Shown here piece after piece: positions 1 to 5,918 of a stretch of DNA of 6,585 nucleotides (the first letter of the stretch is position 1; each line of letters opens with the position of its first letter). Under the pieces are notes generated by a model. The model was not told where the DNA came from, searched no databases, and was given only the letters and a program-made list of their open reading frames with translations. The position numbers were made by a program, and so were the translations under genes. The stretch comes from Spirochaetaceae bacterium (lineage in GTDB: Bacteria > Spirochaetota > Spirochaetia > Treponematales > Breznakiellaceae). Location: positions 1 to 6,585 of the forward strand of contig JAISLM010000173.1 of assembly GCA_031290855.1 (NCBI GenBank), read 5' to 3'.

Positions 1-371
1 TCGAGCAGTTTATCGCTTTCCCTTGGACTGAAACAGAGTCGGTGTTCAGCAATTCTCTCAATGGACTAAACTCCGCCATTATAAGGCGGATAACGCGGTA
101 ACGCAAAGGTGCCAGGCACTCAATTTCCAGGCGGTAACGCAGGGGTGCCAGGCACCAAATTTGCCTAGGCCGGGAAAGCCGGTACGCTATATACGGGGCC
201 GGGGTCAGACCCCGCAGCGGAGTGGTAACGCAGGGGTGCCAGTCACCTTTTTCGTGCCAGGCGCACTTCCCCTTCGTGCGCCTTTGTGGTAAATATTCTT
301 GGCGGTAACGCAGATGCGTCCGGCGCCGTTTTTACTGTGGCAACAGGGTATATCAGCGAGGAGGTTTTAGT
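1..371. other. Non-coding region with REP-like repeats
   Basis: No convincing gene is seen here. Two short open frames run in from the window edge, one stopping at 67-69 and one at 99-101. Either could be the tail of an upstream gene, but neither has a recognisable motif. A small hairpin lies at 73-89 (CCGCC, 7-base loop, GGCGG). The rest is occupied by the repeat cluster described separately. No clear -35/-10 pair was found for the operon that starts at 372. A TATATC at 349-354 lies too close to the ribosome binding site to be a sensible -10. Confidence 0.6.
95..327. repeat. Cluster of REP-like direct repeats with palindromic cores
   Basis: A unit of about 25 bases, GCGGTAACGCA followed by GGGGTGCCAGGCAC, occurs at 95-119 (AAAGG variant), 131-155 (best copy) and 222-246 (GTGG start, AGTCAC end). 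A decayed fourth start lies at 302-327. The second half is itself palindromic (GTGCC-A-GGCAC), and a lone relative, GTGCCAGGCGCAC, lies at 254-266. Between copies two and three sits a different palindrome, GGGGTC-A-GACCCC, at 201-213. Spacing is irregular (roughly 36, 91 and 80 bases), so this is not a CRISPR or simple tandem array. From memory, these two palindromic words recur together in intergenic DNA of many bacteria, often near Y1 (RAYT/IS200-like) transposase genes. No such gene is visible here, so the link is inference. Confidence 0.7.
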
Positions 372-464
372 ATGGGTACTATTTCACAGAGTGTTTTAGG
401 GAAAATGGCGGGGCTTTTCCGCCCGTATCCCCTATCGCATTTGCCGTCAGGAGCGCGATCATGA
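372..464 (+). CDS. Small coupled ORF, 30 residues
   Basis: A possible small gene opening the operon. A full-strength ribosome binding site, GAGGAGG at 358-364, lies seven bases before the ATG, which is the best start signal in the left half of the window. The peptide begins MGTISQSVLGKMAGLFRPYP and ends in LPSGARS. It has no clear membrane segment or known motif. Its TGA stop overlaps the ATG of the next small frame (ATGA at 461-464), the same arrangement found at every later junction of this operon. A weak hairpin (407-411 with 419-423) lies inside it. It could be a real short protein, a translated leader controlling the downstream genes, or a relic of a decayed gene. I recognise no family. 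Confidence 0.5.
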   Translation: MGTISQSVLGKMAGLFRPYPLSHLPSGARS

Positions 465-523
465 AACATCCTTACATAAACCTCCGGCCTGCGGATTCAA
501 GCCCGCGATGGGGGCAAATATGA
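461..523 (+). CDS. Small coupled ORF, 20 residues
   Basis: A 20-codon frame starting at ATG 461 with AGGAG at 449-453, eight bases upstream. It begins MKHPYINLRP and ends SSPRWGQI. It starts inside the stop of the 30-codon frame (ATGA 461-464), and its own TGA overlaps the ATG of the membrane-protein gene (ATGA 520-523). The position of both overlaps is the main evidence that it is translated; the sequence matches nothing I know. It may act only to carry ribosomes to the next start, or be a short peptide product. A chance frame cannot be ruled out. Confidence 0.42.
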   Translation: MKHPYINLRPADSSPRWGQI

Positions 524-951
524 GCATAAGAAAAGCCATAAACTGGGTTTTAACCGTACTTTTGCTCCCTGTTTGTCTGGGATGGTTTCTGGCGATATAC
601 AACCCAAAATCGTACCCCGGTTTGTATAATATAGCCGCCGCTGTTACCGCCGTTCTTGTTCTGGCTCTGTTGTTCCATAATATTTACTGGTGTATTTTTA
701 GGCGCGAACCACTGACAAAATTACGCTGTTTCTTTATCGCCCGAATGGCGTGCGGACCTGTAAAAAAACTAAAAAGAATCGTAACAAAAAGCCATAATCT
801 AAGCATTGTCGCATTTTCGATACAACAGTTAAAAAAGATAGTACGGAAAGAGGGGTATATTGCCATGCTCCGGGATATACAAAAACATGAAAAACACGAA
901 GGGAAAAGGGACTATTTGCTTCAAATAATAATTGCGGAGGAAAGAAAATGA
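520..951 (+). CDS. Small two-helix membrane protein, unknown function
   Basis: A 143-residue protein of no recognised family. Two hydrophobic stretches, about residues 8-27 and 37-60, should each cross the membrane with a short Asn/Pro/Tyr-containing turn between them. The remaining 80 or so residues form a lysine- and arginine-rich tail, probably cytoplasmic by the positive-inside rule. The frame also has an ATG at 508, but ATG 520 is preferred: GGGGG at 510-514 gives a binding site five bases upstream, and 520 makes an ATGA overlap with the preceding 20-codon frame. The stop TGA overlaps the ATG of the lipoprotein gene (948-951), so the two are very probably co-translated and may act together at the cell envelope. 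Confidence 0.75.
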   Translation: MSIRKAINWVLTVLLLPVCLGWFLAIYNPKSYPGLYNIAAAVTAVLVLALLFHNIYWCIFRREPLTKLRCFFIARMACGPVKKLKRIVTKSHNLSIVAFSIQQLKKIVRKEGYIAMLRDIQKHEKHEGKRDYLLQIIIAEERK

Positions 952-2420
952 AAACCATCAGAACAGCATTACTTTGTTTATGTATCGGCGGCGCGGCGAT
1001 TTTTGCGGGGTGCGCCGCAAAAACAGACACTGCCGTTGGCGCAGCCGTGCGGGAATTAACGGAAACCGGATACTTTACCCTGCTCGCCAGTAATGAAAAG
1101 GGCAGATACGGCCCGGTTATAGTGTTCCCGGAACGGCATGATTCACGGCTGATACAGGCGGAAGATGCCTATGCCCTTGACTTGCTGGCGGAAAAATGCG
1201 GCCTAAGCCGCATTGCCCTGGAAGGGATGTTTGAGGGGGAAACCTTTGACGGCATAACCTTACCCGCCGCATCCGAACCGGAACGGACAAAGTCCCTTTT
1301 ATGGCTCTTGGAAAGCGTGGAGATCAAAGCGCCGGAATTCATGTACCTGGTAAACAAGGCCGCCGTCTTTGGCATTGAAAACCCGGAGGAATACGAATTT
1401 GAATATTCTGACAGCATGGACTATGGGCTTGATGTTTATTTACAGTGCAGTGTAATCCTCGCAAAACAAAAAGAAATGCCGGATATTCTCAAGTCCATCA
1501 ACGATAAAATAAATGCCGCTGAAGACTATGCGGCTTACCGTTACTATCTTGACCAACTGCTGGAGCTGGACTCCTGGACAAAGGAGTCCTGGGAAATAAT
1601 TAATAATTCAATTGATCCCGGAATAAAACGGCTGCGGGAATTATTGCGGAAATGCGATCCCCACAGAGAGCAATTGGGAATAACCGATGAGGCCCGGAAC
1701 GGCCTTTTAACGTATATTAGCTTTCTGGAAACCGCGGAAAAAAGAAGCGATACCATGAGCCGTAATGTTGAGCGGGCACTTAAGAACAACAACGGCATTA
1801 TAGCCATGATCATCGGGGCGGCACATACGGAAGACATTGAGCGGCATTTTAGAGCGGCGCGAATAAACTACTATGTTCTTGAACCGTCAGGTTTGGCCGG
1901 TGACGATCAGGGATCGTTGTCCGATTATGAATATTCCCGCAAGCGCGAGCAAAAATCGATACATTTTGACGGGACGGTTTTCCGCTTCCTTGAAGGCACA
2001 TTGAATACGCGATCCGTTTTGGGCAAAAAATGGCTTGACGATGAATTTTCTCTGGCGGCATTGATACTGAAAATAGCAAACGCCGCCGCAGGCGGGGATG
2101 TTCCGCCCTATGGACTGGATGCGGAAATGTTGACAAGCGGCGCGCTGCGGATTCCGCCCGCAAGCATAGAACAGCTTGACGAACATAGGGTTATGTTCCA
2201 GGTAAGCAGGGGTACAGAAAAACTCTATGTCAAAATAGAAAGCAGCGAGGAGTTAAAAACGGATACGGTGGAACTCCGAACCGCGCTTAGAAGGATAATC
2301 GAAAATCTGGTTCAACGGAACTATCAACAGAGCACACGGAATGAGGCTGTGCAGGTTGTTTATTTTCCAAACTGCATCGCCGCGATTGGAATTGATCGCC
2401 AAATGGTAAGAGGCTATTAG
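948..2420 (+). CDS. Lipoprotein with EreA/ChaN/TraB-like motifs
   Basis: A 490-residue predicted lipoprotein. The N-terminus has basic residues, a hydrophobic core and a lipobox-like FAGC with Cys22 as the lipidated residue; Phe at -3 is acceptable in spirochaetes. Three spaced motifs resemble the EreA/ChaN/TraB-like superfamily: PERHD with Glu62 and His64, ALEG with Glu92, and IIGAAHT with His293. A GIENPEEY motif (about 142-149) and RSDTM (266-270) lie between them. In that group the His and Glu residues are thought to form a metal-binding or catalytic site; hydrolase activity here is inference. Residues about 310-490 form a second region with no recognised motif. The start is set by GGAGG at 936-940, seven bases before the ATG, and by the overlap with the membrane-protein gene. 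No terminator is seen after the stop. Confidence 0.8.
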   Translation: MKTIRTALLCLCIGGAAIFAGCAAKTDTAVGAAVRELTETGYFTLLASNEKGRYGPVIVFPERHDSRLIQAEDAYALDLLAEKCGLSRIALEGMFEGETFDGITLPAASEPERTKSLLWLLESVEIKAPEFMYLVNKAAVFGIENPEEYEFEYSDSMDYGLDVYLQCSVILAKQKEMPDILKSINDKINAAEDYAAYRYYLDQLLELDSWTKESWEIINNSIDPGIKRLRELLRKCDPHREQLGITDEARNGLLTYISFLETAEKRSDTMSRNVERALKNNNGIIAMIIGAAHTEDIERHFRAARINYYVLEPSGLAGDDQGSLSDYEYSRKREQKSIHFDGTVFRFLEGTLNTRSVLGKKWLDDEFSLAALILKIANAAAGGDVPPYGLDAEMLTSGALRIPPASIEQLDEHRVMFQVSRGTEKLYVKIESSEELKTDTVELRTALRRIIENLVQRNYQQSTRNEAVQVVYFPNCIAAIGIDRQMVRGY

Positions 2421-2481
2421 GCTCTCATTACACGGTAGAAACGCCATTAAAGGTGTTATGACAACATTTTAGGAGTTTGCT

Positions 2482-2922
2482 ATGAAGAAGTTTTATTTCG
2501 CCTTTATGCTGGTAGTTGCGGGTACAGCTATTTATGCCCAGGAAGCCCTAAGCCCGTAAGCATTTCTGCAAACGGGGCACAGTGACAGTATTTACGCCGT
2601 AGCGTATAGTCCTGACGGAAGACGGATCGCCTCCGGTTCATGGGACAAAACCGTTAAGGTCTGGGACGCGGAAACCGGCAGGGAACTGATAACCCTGGCG
2701 GGACATGGTAATTGGGTTGAATCCATAGCCTATAGTACCGATGGCAGACGTATCGCCTCCGGTTCGGATGACACGACAATAAAAATATGGGACGCGGAAA
2801 CCGGCAGGGAAATCAGAACACTTTCGGGACATAGCGGCAATGTCATATCTGTCGTATACAGCCCTGACGGCAGGCGGATCGTTTCCGGTTCCGGGGATAA
2901 GACCCTTAAGAAATGGGACGCG
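2482..2922 (+). pseudogene. Secreted WD40-repeat protein, broken by a stop codon and truncated
   Basis: AGGAG at 2471-2475 precedes ATG 2482. The frame encodes a signal peptide, MKKFYFAFMLVVAGTAIYAQ, with likely cleavage after Ala20. Five codons later there is an in-frame TAA at 2557-2559. The same frame then continues through WD40 blades carrying the hallmark GH, SPDG, SGS-D-T and WDA elements. No ATG, GTG or TTG occurs in frame between the TAA and GTG 2923, so reinitiation would not rescue the blades. Only two complete blades and part of a third remain, whereas a closed propeller usually needs about seven, and blade similarity stops at WDA near 2922. A substitution turning a Glu or Gln codon into TAA would explain the break; a sequencing error is the alternative. 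Intact relatives would be secreted scaffold or binding proteins. Confidence 0.85.
2575..2922 (+). repeat. 126-base tandem repeats encoding WD40 blades
   Basis: Three in-register units start at 2575, 2701 and 2827, each at a Gly-His codon pair. The first two are exactly 126 bases (42 codons) long; the third loses similarity after its WDA codons at about 2922. At DNA level, blocks such as CGCCTCCGGTTC and GGGACGCGGAAACCGGCAGG are shared between units one and two. This shows recent duplication rather than only protein-level conservation, and such repeats readily gain or lose units by recombination or slippage. Confidence 0.9.
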
Positions 2923-2960
2923 GTGATTACCACGCGGAGCGGCAAGGTGAAAACCAACGC

Positions 2961-3902
2961 CTACGGGGACAGGGAACCGGTTGAAAAGACGGTCTTCGCG
3001 AAGGGCGGGACGACGGAGGGGGTGCGGGCAAGCGCACCTGCTAGGGCGCGTCTCATCGACAGCACTTCTTCCCGTGCGGCGGCGGCGGCTTCTTCAAGGG
3101 TGGCGCACAGCGGGCGGGTCTTCTTCCACGCGCACAGCACGGAACGAGAGGCGTTCACGACGCCGCCGCTTCCGTCAGGGTTCAGCAACAATGCCGCACC
3201 GGCAGCGCCGCCGCCCTGCGCCCCGTAGCCCGGTATCAGGAAAAAGAGCTTCCGGTAGTCGGAACGGAGGGCGGCGGCCTCATCCTTTTCGGTGCATCCG
3301 GCGACCGCCCCAAAAACGCCGTATCCGAAAACGCCCGAATGCCGTAGCGCGAGCGCGGAAAGGGCTCGCCCCACCGCGTCGTAAAGCCGCCCGCCCGACC
3401 GCAGCTCCAGGTACTCGAAGTCGCGCATCCCCGGGTTCGAGGTTCTCATCAGCACGAAAGCGCCCTTGCCGGCCTTCTCCGCCGCTTCGAGCCACGGTTC
3501 CAGGCTGTCCATCCCCATGTACGGGTTCAGCGTGACGAAATCCGCCTCGAAGTCGCCGGAAAAGTGCGCGGCGGCATAGCGGGCCGCAGTGTCCGCGATG
3601 TCCCCCCGCTTCACGTCCGCTATCACAAGGCGGCCCCGCCCCCTGATATAGGCCAGCGTCCCGGAGTACGCCTCCATGCCGGCCAGCCCCAGCGCCTCGT
3701 AGTACGCAACCTGAACCTTGTAGCAGGCCGCCGCGTCCGCCGTCGCGTCTACAAGCGCCTTGTTGTACGCGAGTACCGCCTCCGCCGGGGAGCGAAAGCC
3801 ACTCCGCGCCGCCTCCGGCAGGTAATCCGCCGCCGTATCAAGCCCCACGCACACGGGGCCACTTTCCAGCGCCGCCCCGTGCAGTCTGTCGATATTGTTC
3901 AT
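2961..3902 (-). CDS. pyrF: Orotidine 5'-phosphate decarboxylase, type 2
   Basis: PyrF decarboxylates OMP to UMP, the last step of de novo pyrimidine synthesis, as a cytoplasmic TIM barrel. At 313 residues it has the length and signatures of the type 2 subfamily: CVGLD with Asp22 near the N-terminus, Lys62 in YKVQ, the catalytic DVKRGD (Asp96, Lys98, Asp101), NPYMGMD (126-132), RTSNPG (153-158), GAVAGCT (198-204), IPGYGAQGG (223-231) and the phosphate-binding NASR (250-253). The ATG overlaps the hisD stop as ATGA (3899-3902), with GGGGAAG about nine bases upstream inside hisD, so translation is probably coupled. The gene is strongly GC-rich; 43 of 60 bases are G or C at 3061-3120. About 20 residues at the C-terminus lie beyond recognisable similarity. 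It ends 38 bases from the broken WD40 gene, facing it, with no clear terminator between them. Confidence 0.96.
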   Translation of the reverse strand: MNNIDRLHGAALESGPVCVGLDTAADYLPEAARSGFRSPAEAVLAYNKALVDATADAAACYKVQVAYYEALGLAGMEAYSGTLAYIRGRGRLVIADVKRGDIADTAARYAAAHFSGDFEADFVTLNPYMGMDSLEPWLEAAEKAGKGAFVLMRTSNPGMRDFEYLELRSGGRLYDAVGRALSALALRHSGVFGYGVFGAVAGCTEKDEAAALRSDYRKLFFLIPGYGAQGGGAAGAALLLNPDGSGGVVNASRSVLCAWKKTRPLCATLEEAAAAAREEVLSMRRALAGALARTPSVVPPFAKTVFSTGSLSP

Positions 3903-5206
3903 ACGCTAGACTTCCCCAGCCTGATCCTGACGGAAGCGCTGTGTGCGAAAAGTCCTTCCGTTTCGGCGAGCGTCACGCACGGGTCGGCAAGCGCCGCGCA
4001 AGCCTCCTTCGATATGAACTGATGGAAGGCCGCCCGCAAAAACGTCCCGACCCACAGCCCCCCCGCGAAACGGGCGCTCCCCATGGTCGGCAGGATATGG
4101 TTCGTGCCGGAGACGAAGTCGCCAAACGCAACAGGCGCGTAGTGTCCGACAAAGAGCGACCCGTAGGCGCTAAGCCGCTCCGCCACCGAACGCTCCGCGG
4201 CGGGGTCAAGCTGAAGCTCGATATGCTCCGGCGCGCGGACGTTGGCAAGTTCCACCGCGTCGTCAAGACCGTCGGCAAGGTAGATGACGCCGTTGTCCGC
4301 CCAGGCCCTCGCCGCCGTTTCCCGCGCATGGAAGCCCGGATCAGTAAGCCTCCTCTCCAGTTCGGCCAGAACCCCGTCGATCACGCCCATGTCTGTCGCG
4401 ACGAGGCAGGGAGAAGCCTCCGGGTCGTGCTCGGCCTGCGCCAGCAGGTCCGCCGCTATGAAGGCGGGCTTTGCCGTGCCGTCCGCGATCACGAGCACCT
4501 CGCTCGGCCCGGCCAGACCGTCAATCCCGACATCGCCCGCCACCTGCCGTTTCGCTTCGGTGACGAAGCGATTCCCCGGCCCGACAATCATATCGACCCT
4601 CTCGATACCGCCGCCCTCCCCGCAGGCGGACGCGCCGTAGGCGAAGGCGGCTATCGCCCCCGCGCCCCCCGCGCAGTAAACCTCGTCCGCGCCGGCAATA
4701 TCGAGCGCGACAAGAACGGCCGGATGCACCTCTCCGCCGCCCGACGGCGGAGAGGTGGCCGCGACGCGCCTTACCCCGGCGGCCCTTGCCGTCGTCACGC
4801 TCATTAGCGCGGAACTCGGCAGCGGATAGCGGCCCGCCGGCACGTAGCACCCGCAGCTTTCAACCGGGAGTAGGCGAAAACCCAGTTCCAACGCGCAAGT
4901 TCCGTCCATGCAGCTAAGCTCGCGCAACGAGGAACGCTGCTTCCTGGCGAAGTCCAGAATCCGCTCGTGCGCCAGATGCAACGCCTCCGTTGTCCGCGCC
5001 GGCGTCGCCTCGTAAGCGTCCCGAAACGCCTGCGGCCCCACGCGCATCCCCCGCGGCCTCGCCCCGTCGAAGCGCTCCGCGTACTCAAACAGCGCCGCCT
5101 CGCCCCGCGCGCGCACCTCGTCAATCACGCCCCGCACCGTCTCCTCAAGCGCCCCGTCCCGTCCAGACGCCTTCCCACGCGCCATCTTTATCACTGTCAA
5201 ACCCAT
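3899..5206 (-). CDS. hisD: Histidinol dehydrogenase
   Basis: HisD is a zinc enzyme that oxidises L-histidinol to L-histidine in two NAD-dependent steps, ending histidine synthesis. From ATG 5206 the protein has 435 residues, normal for the family. Signature elements appear in order: YVPAGRYP (121-128), VGPGN (208-212), IDGLAGPSE (228-236), AQAEH with zinc-ligand candidates Gln257 and His260, RAPEHIEL with the catalytic pair Glu327 and His328, FGDFVSGTNHILPT with Asp363, and a C-terminal AHS with His422. These match Gln259, His262, Glu326, His327, Asp360 and His419 of the E. coli enzyme, so all key residues are present. The frame also opens at GTG 5236, but that codon lies upstream of the promoter -10 box, so ATG 5206 is preferred. 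pyrF follows with an ATGA overlap. No other his gene is in the window. Confidence 0.97.
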   Translation of the reverse strand: MGLTVIKMARGKASGRDGALEETVRGVIDEVRARGEAALFEYAERFDGARPRGMRVGPQAFRDAYEATPARTTEALHLAHERILDFARKQRSSLRELSCMDGTCALELGFRLLPVESCGCYVPAGRYPLPSSALMSVTTARAAGVRRVAATSPPSGGGEVHPAVLVALDIAGADEVYCAGGAGAIAAFAYGASACGEGGGIERVDMIVGPGNRFVTEAKRQVAGDVGIDGLAGPSEVLVIADGTAKPAFIAADLLAQAEHDPEASPCLVATDMGVIDGVLAELERRLTDPGFHARETAARAWADNGVIYLADGLDDAVELANVRAPEHIELQLDPAAERSVAERLSAYGSLFVGHYAPVAFGDFVSGTNHILPTMGSARFAGGLWVGTFLRAAFHQFISKEACAALADPCVTLAETEGLFAHSASVRIRLGKSSV

Positions 5207-5212
5207 ACGCTC

Positions 5213-5221
5213 ATTATACCA
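5213..5221 (-). promoter_or_regulatory. Extended -10 promoter for hisD-pyrF, predicted leaderless
   Basis: On the minus strand the sequence reads TGGTATAAT: a perfect TATAAT (5218 down to 5213) with the TGN extension (5221-5219) that can replace a -35 box. No good TTGACA-like hexamer lies 16-18 bases upstream. Six bases (GAGCGT) separate TATAAT from ATG 5206, so the expected transcription start falls on or within a base or two of the A of that ATG. No Shine-Dalgarno sequence precedes either this ATG or the alternative GTG, consistent with a leaderless message. Confidence 0.65.
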
Positions 5222-5346
5222 GCCGAAAGTCTCCACCGCCAGCAGTCAGCCTCACTCTTTAACACACCCGGTTCGATAGTACTTTCAGGCCTACTTCAAG
5301 TTTTGTAACAGGGGTGTTGGCCAGCCAAAACGCGCAAGGGATAGAA

Positions 5347-5392
5347 GCTCCAATCCCGCAAGCCCCCGCAGGGAGGCTTGCGGGATTGGAGC
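5347..5392. repeat. Perfect 18-bp stem-loop
   Basis: GCTCCAATCCCGCAAGCC (5347-5364) and its exact reverse complement (5375-5392) flank a 10-base loop. It lies about 140 bases upstream of the hisD promoter. No T-run follows on either strand, so it is not a typical intrinsic terminator. It may be a REP-type palindrome or a structured RNA element. Confidence 0.85.
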
Positions 5393-5426
5393 GGATAGAC
5401 CGGTCCGGCGCTTGCGCCGGATCCGC
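5391..5426. repeat. Bulged stem-loop
   Basis: GCGGAT (5391-5396) pairs with ATCCGC (5421-5426), and CCGGCGC (5405-5411) pairs with GCGCCGG (5414-5420) around a TT centre. This leaves an eight-base bulge (5397-5404) on the left side only. The central 18 bases, 5404-5421, are a near-perfect palindrome. The outer stem overlaps the preceding 18-bp stem by two bases, so the full forms of the two compete slightly. Confidence 0.7.
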
Positions 5427-5523
5427 CCAATGCAAACCAGGCATTCGGCCTTTTAGAACTTTCCCCTTACTTATAACGTTCCATCTATAAAATACAGAAT
5501 GCCCCCATTGTCCGGATGAACCT

Positions 5524-5558
5524 CCCCGCAACAAGCGCGAACCGAAGGTTCGGCGGGG
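5524..5558. repeat. Second bulged stem-loop of the same architecture
   Basis: CCCCGC (5524-5529) pairs with GCGGGG (5553-5558), and CGAACC (5538-5543) pairs with GGTTCG (5547-5552) around a GAA loop. As in the 5391-5426 element, an eight-base bulge (5530-5537) lies on the left arm only and the right arm is continuous, though the bases differ. Confidence 0.7.
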
Positions 5559-5702
5559 TATTAAACCAGACTTTGCGAATAATGGAATGAAAATTGAGGT
5601 TCGCGAACTTTTTTCCATGTCAAAACATCTCCCCTGTGCCGCAATTCCAATTTCCGGCTTGCGGGGGACGTGGCGAACGGGAAATACGCGAGCCTTGACT
5701 AG

Positions 5703-5918
5703 GCGGGACGCGGGAACGGGATCCGCGGGGGCTCGACAGTGAGCAAGCGGGTAAAGAAATACGGGCGGGAGGATATACTGACCAAAAGGATAAAGGCGGG
5801 AACGATGAACGGGACAGACGAGTTGCAGGCGGCCCGGAAAAGGATACGGGAACCGGGAGCGGCCCTGGCCGGCGCGCTCAAAACAACGAGCTCCCGGCAC
5901 AGCCTGATGAGTGTTTAA
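5703..5918 (+). pseudogene. IS3-family OrfA fragment (C-terminal part)
   Basis: The frame is open from just after a TAG at 5700-5702 to the TAA at 5916-5918. It contains STVSKRVKKYGREDILTKR, the end of the helix-turn-helix region, then NGTDELQAARKRIRE and PGAALAGAL, which correspond to the leucine-zipper segment that in relatives reads RKRIRELEAALA. Proline in place of leucine there would break the zipper helix. OrfA normally binds the terminal repeats and provides the first half of the OrfAB transposase made by -1 frameshifting. The N-terminus is not recognisable upstream. Confidence 0.7.

Larger units (their letters stand above)
5237..5702. other. Non-coding, hairpin-rich region between hisD and IS debris
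   Basis: No supported gene is found here. The left part (about 5347-5450) and the stretch 5524-5558 contain strong inverted repeats, listed separately. An A/T-rich patch at about 5455-5510 could hold a promoter on either strand, but no clear -35/-10 pair stands out. A weaker stem pairs AATGC (5429-5433) with GCATT (5441-5445). A 10-base palindrome, GTTCGCGAAC, followed by six T lies at 5599-5614. TGTCAA at 5619-5624 resembles the first bases of the IS terminal repeat seen near 6432, but the following bases match poorly. Confidence 0.6.

Noticed and set aside
95..327. Repeat cluster as a CRISPR array
   Set aside because: Spacing between units is irregular, the units diverge, and no cas-like gene is in the window.
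508..519. ATG 508 as the start of the two-helix membrane protein
   Set aside because: ATG 520 has a better placed GGGGG site and forms the ATGA overlap seen at the other junctions.
734..1030. Minus-strand frame opposite the membrane-protein/lipoprotein junction
   Set aside because: The plus strand has two coupled genes with good ribosome binding sites; this frame shows no motif or start signal.
2638..2957. Minus-strand frames within the WD40 repeats
   Set aside because: They are repeated shadow frames that arise because the 126-base unit is read in reverse. The plus-strand frame has clear WD40 hallmarks.
2923..3228. Plus-strand frame from GTG 2923 as a separate gene
   Set aside because: It is the tail of the broken WD40 frame running into antisense pyrF, with no own start signal and a low-complexity product.
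3941..4807. Plus-strand open frame of 288 codons opposite hisD
   Set aside because: It is a shadow of the GC-rich hisD gene, which has all catalytic residues. The antisense product is arginine-rich and motif-free, as expected in high-GC DNA.
5197..5202. TTGACA on the minus strand as a -35 box
   Set aside because: It lies inside hisD, downstream of the start codon, and no -10-like hexamer follows at 16-18 bases.
5599..5614. GTTCGCGAAC followed by six T as an intrinsic terminator
   Set aside because: The palindrome has no room for a loop; a hairpin would have only three base pairs around CGCG, too weak to terminate.
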